From an uncultured Acidobacteriota bacterium (lineage in GTDB: Bacteria; Acidobacteriota; Terriglobia; UBA7540): a stretch of 41,493 nt of DNA. Each line of letters opens with the position of its first letter. Positions within the stretch are counted from its first letter, which is position 1. The notes under the pieces were generated by a model. It did no database searches. It worked only from the letters and a program-made list of their open reading frames with translations, and was not told the DNA's origin. Below, piece by piece: positions 9,031 to 16,031 of this stretch. The stretch spans positions 1-41,493 of the forward strand of contig CALCEB010000219.1 in assembly GCA_937900045.1 (NCBI GenBank), in the 5' to 3' direction. A program made the translations under genes and the position numbers.

Positions 9031-10617
9031 ATGAGGATGATTAAGAAAATCCGTAAAATCAACCTGATTTCCATTGTTTGTGTAATCATCTGGACATGCC
9101 CGGCAGCCTGGTGCGGGGATTGGCCGACCTTCGGACATGATGCACAGCGTTCCGGCTGGGCGGTCGAAGAGGATACCCTGAATGTCCAAAACGTCTCAGG
9201 TCTAAAGCTCCTCTGGAAGGTTAAGGTGAAAAATGAGGCTCGATCCCTAACCGCCCTGACCGCTCCGGTTGTGGCCGGCGGAGTCAACACGCCGGCGGGA
9301 ATCCGCACCGTGGTCTACGTCGCGGGAAGCTCGGACGATATCACCGCCATTGATTCAGAAACCGGGAAGGTTATCTGGACGCGCGTCTTTACAAGCCATG
9401 TTCTACCCAAAGACGCTGGCATGTGGTTGTGTCCGAATAATCTCAACGCCACCCCTACGATTGATGAACGGCGGGACTTGATTTACGTGATTGCTTCGGA
9501 CGGCAAGTTCTATGGCCTTGATCTGGGCACGGGCGTGACCAAAACCGGTCCCGTGCAATTCGTGCCGCCCTTCTCGAAAAATTGGAGCCTGAACCTGTGG
9601 AAGGAGACCGCTTACACTTCTATTTCACAGGGGTGTGGCGGATCTCGATCCGGAATCTACTCGATCGATCTTCACCATGCCGACCGTCCCGTCATCCGTG
9701 ATCTGCTGGTATCCAAATCCGGATCGGCAGGGATTTGGGGACGTGGCGGAGTCGCTGTCGGAGACGACGGGCGCATTTACGCCTCCAGCGGTGATGGAGA
9801 TTTTATCCCGTCAAAAAGCGAATATGGCAGCAGCTTGATTGAGGTTCGCCCCAGGAAACTCAAGGTTGTTGATTACTACTCGCCTTTGAACTTCAGCCAA
9901 CTTACCAAGTACGATCTGGACATTGCGGCTTCCAGCCTGATTTGGTTTCCCTATCGTGATTATCGACTGGTCGCCGGTGGCGGAAAAGAAGGCGTCCTCT
10001 ATATGCTCAATGCGGATTCCCTGGGCGCGAAGGACCACCAGACGCCGCTCTACCGTCAGAAGCTCGCGAATGACAAACTTGAATTCGAGGCTCTCGGCAT
10101 CTGGGGAGAGCTCTCATCCTGGATGGATACGGCGGGAAACCGTTGGCTCTATGTTCCCATCTGGGGGCCGGCGTCAAAAGCGGCGCCTGAATTTCCATTG
10201 ACTCATGGTCCGCACCCGCACGGAAGCCTCATGGCCTTCAAAGTGGTCACCAATCCCGCCACTAAGAAACCCGCGCTGGATCCCGTCTGGATTTCCGGCG
10301 ACTTTGATGTGCCCGAACCGGTGGCGATTGCCAACGGCGTCATATTTGCTTTGGCGACGGGCGAAAATACTCAACAAACGACAGGGGCCGCCGTGATTTA
10401 TAGCGGCCAAAAACTGCTCACGGACCAGCAACGGAGTGAGAACACCCACAATGCGGTACTTTATTCCTTAGACGCGAGGACGGGCAAAGTGCTTTATCAG
10501 AGCGGTGATGCGATCAAGAGTTGGGTCCATTTCAGTGGATTGGCCGTTGCGGATGGCCGAGTCTTTGCGGTAGATCATGATTCCACACTCTATTGTTTTG
10601 GACTGGCGAGCCAATAA
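9031..10617 (+). CDS. Exported PQQ-like beta-propeller protein
   Basis: About 528 residues from the ATG at 9031, preceded by a GGTGAAG ribosome-binding site. This start gives a clean signal peptide (charged KKIRK, hydrophobic core, CPAAWCG). The mature protein starts DWPTFGHDAQRSGWAVEED, the usual opening of PQQ/quinoprotein-type propellers, and has repeated blades such as AIDSETGKVIWTRVF and SLDARTGKVLYQSG. Such proteins are periplasmic dehydrogenase-like or structural propellers. No dehydrogenase active site or haem motif is evident, so the substrate is unknown. It precedes the broken nucleoside hydrolase gene on the same strand. Confidence 0.85.
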   Translation: MRMIKKIRKINLISIVCVIIWTCPAAWCGDWPTFGHDAQRSGWAVEEDTLNVQNVSGLKLLWKVKVKNEARSLTALTAPVVAGGVNTPAGIRTVVYVAGSSDDITAIDSETGKVIWTRVFTSHVLPKDAGMWLCPNNLNATPTIDERRDLIYVIASDGKFYGLDLGTGVTKTGPVQFVPPFSKNWSLNLWKETAYTSISQGCGGSRSGIYSIDLHHADRPVIRDLLVSKSGSAGIWGRGGVAVGDDGRIYASSGDGDFIPSKSEYGSSLIEVRPRKLKVVDYYSPLNFSQLTKYDLDIAASSLIWFPYRDYRLVAGGGKEGVLYMLNADSLGAKDHQTPLYRQKLANDKLEFEALGIWGELSSWMDTAGNRWLYVPIWGPASKAAPEFPLTHGPHPHGSLMAFKVVTNPATKKPALDPVWISGDFDVPEPVAIANGVIFALATGENTQQTTGAAVIYSGQKLLTDQQRSENTHNAVLYSLDARTGKVLYQSGDAIKSWVHFSGLAVADGRVFAVDHDSTLYCFGLASQ

Positions 10618-10692
10618 GCCAACCCGTCAGTTGGATGGCCTACCGGCTGTGGCGATTTGGACATAACGAAGAATCCCATAGGATCAGGATTG

Positions 10693-11704
10693 ATGAATCC
10701 AAGAAGGCTCATGAAGGTTGGTTGGGTTGCACCCATTCTGGTGGCGCTGAGTTTGTTTCTTGCAGTTTCCGCCGCCTCCGCGAAGCAACCGGTCATCCTT
10801 TCGACCGATGTTGGAAACGAAATTGACGACCAATGGGCCATCGCTTATTTGCTCACCGACGCTCAGGACTTTGATGTCCTGGGCATCATCTCCGCCCAAG
10901 CTCCTACGCTTCCCCGTCCCTCCGCGCACTACACTTATCAGGTCCTGGTTGATGAAGTCGAAAACCGTTTAAATATGGCGGAGCATCCCCCTCTGTTCGA
11001 AGGATCAAGCTCTCCATTGTAAGGATACCAAGACCCCGCAGCGTAACGAAGGCGCGGACTTTATTGTGAATGCCTCGAAAACCTTTTCAGACAGGCGCCG
11101 GCTCACCGTGCTGACCATCGGCGCCGCCACCGATGTGGCTTCGGCGGTCCTGGAGGATCCCACCATCACGCGGCGGATTCGCGTGGTGGCGATGGGCTTC
11201 AAAAATTGGTCCGAGGGTGGGGATGAATTCAATGTGGAGAACGACCCAAAAGCCTGGCGGGTCATCTTGAATTCAGATGTTCCCGTAACCGTGGGTTGCG
11301 CCGATGTCTGCAGAGCCAATCTTTCGTTGACTCTGGAACAAGCGCGCCAACTCATCAGCCAGCACGGTCCAGTGGGCGCTTGGCTCTGGGCTGAGTTCCA
11401 GGCTTGGTACTACCGGTTCGTAAAACCGCTGCGCCAGGATGATTTTTCAAAGCCCTGGGTGATCTGGGACATCATCACGCTGGCCTACGTGAAAGGATGG
11501 ACGGCTCAGCAGACTTATCCGCGTCCGGCGCTGACCGGCAATCTGAAATTCGAGCCGGGCCAGGAAGGTCAGACAATCACCTGGATCACGAGTGTCGATT
11601 CCAAGCGATTGTGGGCTGACTTTCTTACGAAACTCGATGCGTACCAACGCACTCATGCTTTGCGAGGGGGCAGCGCTGGCGGGTTCTCTGGCGCCGTGCC
11701 ATGA
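10693..11704 (+). pseudogene. Inosine-uridine nucleoside hydrolase family gene, frameshifted
   Basis: Two adjacent frames form one nucleoside hydrolase. The first starts at ATG 10693, has a signal peptide (VALSLFLAVSAASA) and the metal-binding motif STDVGNEIDDQWAIAYL, and runs to HPPLFEGSSSPL before a TAA at 11020. The second continues with KDTKTPQRNEGADFIVNASK, then LTVLTIGAATDVASAVLEDP and RVVAMGF, all typical of the family. Removing one base in the TTGTAAG at 11017-11023 joins the frames exactly. This is either a recent frameshift mutation or a sequencing/assembly error. The intact protein would be about 336 residues, exported, and act on nucleosides or related ribosides. Confidence 0.85.
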
Positions 11705-11922
11705 TTTTCCTGCCGCGCGGGTAGTTGCTGAAATACAATAGTGTCTGTTTACGCCGTACTTCGCGAAAGTAGTTGCATAGACTAAACGTTTTTTCGCCGG
11801 TTGAGCCGGCAATGTTTTCCATGTCGGCACCTCCAAGGCAACCGGCATCCCTACCGCGAAAGGCTGAGAGGGGATTAGCGTAAACTACAGGACGCATCAT
11901 CTTCCCACCGCTACAAAGAATC

Positions 11923-12006
11923 ATGCTCACGAAGCTCAAAATTCGAAATTTCAAGCGATTTGACGACGTCGTCGATAAGAATTCTGCTCCCCTTCGGGAG
12001 TGTTGA
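11923..12006 (+). pseudogene. Truncated N-terminus of an AAA/OLD-type ATPase gene
   Basis: A 27-codon frame starting MLTKLKIRNFKRFDDV. This matches the characteristic start of RecF/SMC-like AAA ATPases (OLD-type and AAA15 proteins), which normally continues into a Walker A motif. Here the similarity stops after about 17 residues and the frame ends at TGA 12004, a few bases from the methyltransferase 3' end. It is probably the remnant of an ATPase gene interrupted when the adjoining module arrived. The call rests on a short match. Confidence 0.5.
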
Positions 12007-12009
12007 AAG

Positions 12010-12900
12010 TCAATACGTCAGAAGTAGGCGGTCGTGAACAACTTCCTTCTCGAGCGTTTTCCCATTCATCTGGAAACGCTTCAGCATGGACCTCCCACAA
12101 TGGATCATTACCTCTCTTTCAAAGAGTCCGGCTGGTATAGCGACATCGCATACCATGCTGCCGGAGCGTTTCGTGCCGTCGATACTGAGAGCGACGTATA
12201 CACCACGCTTTTTGCACTCCCGTATCATACGAAAAAGATCGGCGAGATCGAAAGATTGGGCTCCGTAAAGAATGGATTGGGTAAATGAATAGGGAGGATC
12301 GCAGTAGATCAAGTCTCCCCTGCACGCCGCCTGCATCGCTTCTTTGTATTCTTGAAGGAGAAAGGTGGTCCCATCTGTCCGGTCGTGCCATTCGTCGACT
12401 CTTCTGGCAAATGAAGCCGGAGAGATTGGATCATGCACGCCACACGGGGTGGACATGTAGCCGTCAGCTTTTCGAAATCTGACCACTCCGCCGTAGCACA
12501 TGCGACTCAGGAACAGAAGGTCTGGACCGTTTGGTCTCGCATTGTAATTAGCCTTGATTCGTTCATATTCTTCGACTTTGTCGCCACCCAGGACGACATT
12601 CCAGCGATCCGCATAGGATTGCTTCAATCGCTCTGGATCATCTCGGAGCGTCTGCCATATTTCGATCAAAGGCTTGAAGTTGTCCGATCCGATTCCGCGC
12701 TCGGGTGCTAACGTGCCGAGGACAGCTCCGCTTCCAAGAAAGGGCTCACGGTAGACTCTATGGTTCTTGGGGAAATACGAAACGATTTCCTGAGCGAAAC
12801 GATGTTTGTTCCCAATCCATTTAAGTAGTTGTCCTGTCTCGGGCAAGAATGCTCGTGTCGGTGAGTCCGTCAGGAGTTGAAGCTGTCGATGCAGGCTCAT
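12010..12900 (-). CDS. D12-class DNA N6-adenine methyltransferase (Dam-like)
   Basis: A 296-residue methyltransferase that would transfer a methyl group from S-adenosylmethionine to adenine N6. The family start LLKWIGNKHRFA (residues 25-36) is followed by the SAM-binding motif EPFLGSGA (52-59) and the catalytic DPPY (201-204) in DLIYCDPPYSF. Motif order and length fit the alpha (D12, Dam/DpnM) class. The middle part (about 85-160) would be the target-recognition region; the sequence recognised cannot be deduced. It is divergent from the controller-like and endonuclease-like genes starting at 12977, the usual layout of a type II restriction-modification system. Confidence 0.9.
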   Translation of the reverse strand: MSLHRQLQLLTDSPTRAFLPETGQLLKWIGNKHRFAQEIVSYFPKNHRVYREPFLGSGAVLGTLAPERGIGSDNFKPLIEIWQTLRDDPERLKQSYADRWNVVLGGDKVEEYERIKANYNARPNGPDLLFLSRMCYGGVVRFRKADGYMSTPCGVHDPISPASFARRVDEWHDRTDGTTFLLQEYKEAMQAACRGDLIYCDPPYSFTQSILYGAQSFDLADLFRMIRECKKRGVYVALSIDGTKRSGSMVCDVAIPAGLFEREVMIHCGRSMLKRFQMNGKTLEKEVVHDRLLLTY

Positions 12901-12927
12901 AGGTTCTGGGAATCGTAGAGGACAACA

Positions 12928-12944
12928 TATTCTATTTTGGAATA
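12928..12944. promoter_or_regulatory. Candidate controller operator between methyltransferase and XRE genes
   Basis: The 76-base divergent spacer contains the short inverted repeat TATTC-TATTTTG-GAATA. Type II controller proteins bind such sites between divergent or adjacent genes. The arms are only five bases, so this is a weak candidate. Confidence 0.3.
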
Positions 12945-12976
12945 CGAGTCAAGGCTGCTTTAAGTTTGCTCCTAAA

Positions 12977-13279
12977 ATGTCCCGATACACGGGTAGTTCA
13001 GAACAGCGGCGCCTCAGAGACCTGCTGCGACAGATTCGCACAGAAGCAGGTCTGAGGCAAGATGACTTGGCGCGTCTTCTGAAACAGTCGCAGTCATTCG
13101 TAAGCAAGTTTGAGAGCGGTGAACGAAGGTTGGACCTGCTTGAACTGCAAGAGATATGCAAAGTGGTGGGCCTTTCCCTGCAGGAATTCGTCCGCAGGTT
13201 TGAAGGTTCCGGGAATGAAACCAGACAGGCGATTTCTAAATCAACCAAAGCACTTTTGGGCGAACGTCCGAAGCGTTAG
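12977..13279 (+). CDS. XRE-family DNA-binding protein, candidate restriction-modification controller
   Basis: A 100-residue protein that is almost entirely one Cro/C1-type helix-turn-helix (residues about 12-70): LRQIRTEAGLRQDDLARLLK, then SQSFVSKFESGERRLDLLEL and a terminal ICKVVGLSLQEFVRRF. Its size and position between a divergent methyltransferase and an overlapping downstream gene match controller (C) proteins of type II systems. The ATG at 12977 has no obvious Shine-Dalgarno; some controller mRNAs are leaderless. Its last 65 bases overlap the next gene in another frame. Autoregulation from the 12901-12976 spacer is inferred. Confidence 0.82.
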   Translation: MSRYTGSSEQRRLRDLLRQIRTEAGLRQDDLARLLKQSQSFVSKFESGERRLDLLELQEICKVVGLSLQEFVRRFEGSGNETRQAISKSTKALLGERPKR

Positions 13280-14078
13280 CCAGCACATCGGCTATACGGA
13301 CCGGGAGACCGGACGAATTAAGGTCCCTTCTCTGGAGGGGATTGTAGGAGCTTTGGACGAACTCGGCCTCAAGACTTCCCACGTCATGGACAATGATAAG
13401 CAACCCACAGAACTGGGGACAAACCTCGTTGCATATTTCGAACACCGCGCCAATACACTCTATGCTATCGCGCGTCAGCATCTCATGGATGTTGCAAAAG
13501 CCCGGAGGACTTTCCGAGAACTCAAGAAGAAACTGAAACCGAAGTGGAACGTGCCTCTAAACAAGCAAAAAGGAGCAAAGAGAGCAGAGGCCTACTTCAC
13601 AGGCATTATCAATATGCTCATCGAGTCGAACTCAAAGGGCTTGCCCTGCGACTACAGCCCCAGAGAACTCACATCCGTGACTGTCAATGGTGCGCCTCTT
13701 CGTACACTGGCGCGCTGGGTAGACGGCGCTTTTCCAAGCACGGTGAATCCGATTGCTGTTTGGGAAATTAAGGAATACTACTATACGACGACATTCGGAA
13801 GCAGGATAGCAGATGGCGTCTACGAGAGTCTCCTTGACGGCATGGAATTGGAAGAGTTGCGAGAACATGAGCGAATCGATGTCAAACATTATTTGATGGT
13901 GGATGCTTACGATACCTGGTGGAAAATGGGCCGTTCCTACCTCTGCAGAATCGCTGACATGCTCCACATGGGCTACGTGGATGAGGTTCTGTTTGGATCG
14001 GAGGTTCTGGAAAGGTTGCCGGTGCTGGTCAAGGAATGGGTGAGCGCAGTGCAGCAGAGGGAGAACGATGGGCCGTAA
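13215..14078 (+). CDS. Candidate type II restriction endonuclease, PD-(D/E)XK-like
   Basis: A 287-residue protein from ATG 13215, which has a GAAGG ribosome-binding site at 13203 and overlaps the XRE gene by 65 bases in another frame. The overlap suggests translational coupling. An earlier reading of this frame only shadows the XRE gene. No named family was recognised. The region WVDGAFPSTVNPIAVWEIKE fits a PD-(D/E)XK active site, with Asp170 and, 14 residues on, Glu184-Ile-Lys186 at the end of a beta-strand-like stretch. It is followed by YYYTTTFGSRIADGVYESLL. The C-terminal half is rich in charged and aromatic residues. Position next to a methyltransferase and controller supports a restriction enzyme; a non-nuclease partner cannot be excluded. 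Confidence 0.65.
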   Translation: MKPDRRFLNQPKHFWANVRSVSQHIGYTDRETGRIKVPSLEGIVGALDELGLKTSHVMDNDKQPTELGTNLVAYFEHRANTLYAIARQHLMDVAKARRTFRELKKKLKPKWNVPLNKQKGAKRAEAYFTGIINMLIESNSKGLPCDYSPRELTSVTVNGAPLRTLARWVDGAFPSTVNPIAVWEIKEYYYTTTFGSRIADGVYESLLDGMELEELREHERIDVKHYLMVDAYDTWWKMGRSYLCRIADMLHMGYVDEVLFGSEVLERLPVLVKEWVSAVQQRENDGP

Positions 14079-14116
14079 GGGATTCAATTCGCCTCGTCGT
14101 TGTGGAGGTCATATAG

Positions 14117-14400
14117 TGGACCCGGATTTTGGACCAGGCAATAAGTTAAGATTTCTGCGGAGTCGTTGAGACCAGTAGGATCGATGACGACGACGCGAAA
14201 ACAGTACAGTGCCAAGTTCAAGGCGCGGGTGGCTATCTAGGCGATCCGCGGCGAGAAGACGCTGACCAACTGGGTTCGCACTTCGGAGTGCATCCCGCGC
14301 AGATCGCCCATTGGCGCCGGGCAGTGCTGGAACAACTGGAAGAGGTTTTCGTGGATGGGCGCCGACGGCTTCCAATTGAGCCGGTTCTTCAAGGTCCTTC
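14117..14400 (+). mobile_element. Decayed IS3-family insertion sequence (orfA remnant)
   Basis: A degenerate orfA starts at ATG 14184: RKQYSAKFKARVAI, then AIRGEKTL, continuing in another frame as QLGSHFGVHPAQIAHWRR and AVLEQLEEVFVDGRRR. This is the N-terminal HTH part of IS3-type transposases. It is disabled by TAG at 14238-14240 (probably once GAG) and a one-base deletion near 14264. TGGACCCGGATTTTGGACCA at 14117-14136 looks like a terminal inverted repeat. No orfB or right end is present; sequence changes character after about 14400. It marks the right side of the restriction-modification module. Confidence 0.8.
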
Positions 14401-14550
14401 CGTCCGTCCGATCAAAATTTTCATTTCTTAATAGCCCACTATCTAGTAACATAGCTATGCAGGTTTCTGCTCATTTTCTGCTGCTGTGGTTCACCGGGCC
14501 CCACGAACCTTTCTTTGGGTGTCGCAGGACCCTTCGCAATGGAGGGAACG

Positions 14551-15927
14551 ATGTTCAGGCTAGACGCTGACAAGAAAGTACATTTCTGCGATGGGGTCAC
14601 CCGGCGTGATTTCCTACACGCCGGCGCGCTGGCCATGCTAGGCCTTACGCTGCCTCAGTTCGTGGACATGAAAGCGATGGGGGCGGTGGATCCCAAGAAG
14701 GATATCAACTGCATTCAGTTGATGCTGGTGGGCGGCCCCAGCCAGCTTGACACCTGGGATATGAAGCCAGACGCCCCCGCGTCCATTCGTGGTCCATACA
14801 AACCGATTAAAACGAACGTCAGCGGCATTCAGATCTCTGAAATATTTCCGCGCATGGCCAAACATGCGGATAAATTTGCCTTGGTCCGTTCTATGTACCA
14901 TACGGCCGCCGCCGTGCATGACACGGGCTGCCAGATGATGCAAACGGGCCGGCTGTTTCGCGGCGGGCTGGAGTCTCCCAACTACGGCAGTGTTCTGAGC
15001 AAGGAAAAAGGTCCCAAAGGCGCTATTCCAACCAACGTCCTGTTGCCGTATCCCATCGGCCAGCTTGGAGGCAATCTCCCTCACGGTGACACGGCCGGAT
15101 TTCTGGGGAAGAAATACGACCCCTTTGTGCTCAACTCGGACCCCTCGGATCCCCACTTTCAAGTGCCGGACATGCTGCCCCCCGATTACATATCGGCGTT
15201 GCGCGTGGACCGGCGGCGCGACTGGCGTAAATTGATTGACCAATCCGTCTCTTACTTTGAAACCAGCCAGGATGCCAAGCTGATGGACTCCACCTTCAGC
15301 GAAGCCTACACCCTGATGACTTCCACCAAAGCGCGCGCCGCGTTTGAATTGAACCAGGAGCCCGAAGACGTCCGGAAGAAATACGGAATGAACCGCTTCG
15401 GTCAGGGTTGCCTGCTGGCCCGGCGCCTGGTGGAGAATGGCGTGCGTTTTGTGACGGTCAACATGTTTGAAACCGTCTTCAATGAGATTACTTGGGATAT
15501 CCACGGCTCGGCGCCGTTCAGTCCTATCAGTTGCATGGGAAATCTGGTGGGACCGATGTTTGACAACGGGTTTTCTTCATTGCTCGAAGACTTGAGCGAC
15601 CGCGGTCTTCTGGACAATACTTTGGTTGTGGCGACGGGTGAATTCGGGCGAACGCCGCGCATCAATCCGGCCGGCGGGCGCGACCATTGGCCGCAATGCT
15701 GGACCATTGTTCTGGCCGGAGGCGGCATCAAGGGCGGCCAAGCTGTTGGCTCTTCCGATTCGATCGGGGCCGCACCCCAGGATCGTCCCGTGCAGCCCTC
15801 GCATATTGCCGCCACCGTCTACCACGCGCTGGGTATTCCAATTGACTTGATCATCGCAACGCCCGAGGGGAGACAGGTGCGGCTGGTGGATCACGGGTTT
15901 GATCCAATTATGGAACTCTTTGCTTAG
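14551..15927 (+). CDS. DUF1501 family protein, Tat-exported
   Basis: A 458-residue DUF1501 protein (alkaline phosphatase/sulfatase-like fold, function unproven). The ATG at 14551 follows GGAGGG with short spacing and gives a Tat signal, TRRDFLHAGALAMLGLTLPQ (about residues 16-35). Family features follow: CIQLMLVGGPSQLDTWDMKP, GRLFRGGLESPNYGSVLSKE, TGEFGRTPRINPAGGRDHWP and a terminal LGIPIDLIIATPEGRQVRL. It is the first of four same-strand genes of the planctomycete/acidobacterial surface-protein type, with the DUF1549/DUF1553 gene about 100 bases downstream. Acts outside the cytoplasm. Confidence 0.92.
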   Translation: MFRLDADKKVHFCDGVTRRDFLHAGALAMLGLTLPQFVDMKAMGAVDPKKDINCIQLMLVGGPSQLDTWDMKPDAPASIRGPYKPIKTNVSGIQISEIFPRMAKHADKFALVRSMYHTAAAVHDTGCQMMQTGRLFRGGLESPNYGSVLSKEKGPKGAIPTNVLLPYPIGQLGGNLPHGDTAGFLGKKYDPFVLNSDPSDPHFQVPDMLPPDYISALRVDRRRDWRKLIDQSVSYFETSQDAKLMDSTFSEAYTLMTSTKARAAFELNQEPEDVRKKYGMNRFGQGCLLARRLVENGVRFVTVNMFETVFNEITWDIHGSAPFSPISCMGNLVGPMFDNGFSSLLEDLSDRGLLDNTLVVATGEFGRTPRINPAGGRDHWPQCWTIVLAGGGIKGGQAVGSSDSIGAAPQDRPVQPSHIAATVYHALGIPIDLIIATPEGRQVRLVDHGFDPIMELFA

Positions 15928-16031
15928 AAGTGGTGGGACACAAACGTCGGGATGACACTGTTGCCGCCCTCAATGAGCGCCGTCAGCAGTCATCGACTGC
16001 CGCTACAGCGGTGCTGGATGGAGGCCTAATC

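Noticed and set aside
14638..15504. A 288-residue open frame antisense to the DUF1501 gene
   Set aside because: The DUF1501 protein has its full set of motifs and a Tat signal; the opposite frame has none.
15969..16014. CAATGAGCGCCG ... GCCGCTACAGC resembling family B arms before the DUF1549/1553 gene
   Set aside because: Only short pieces match, the ends and loop are missing and no flanking repeat is seen; it may be an old remnant, but support is too weak.
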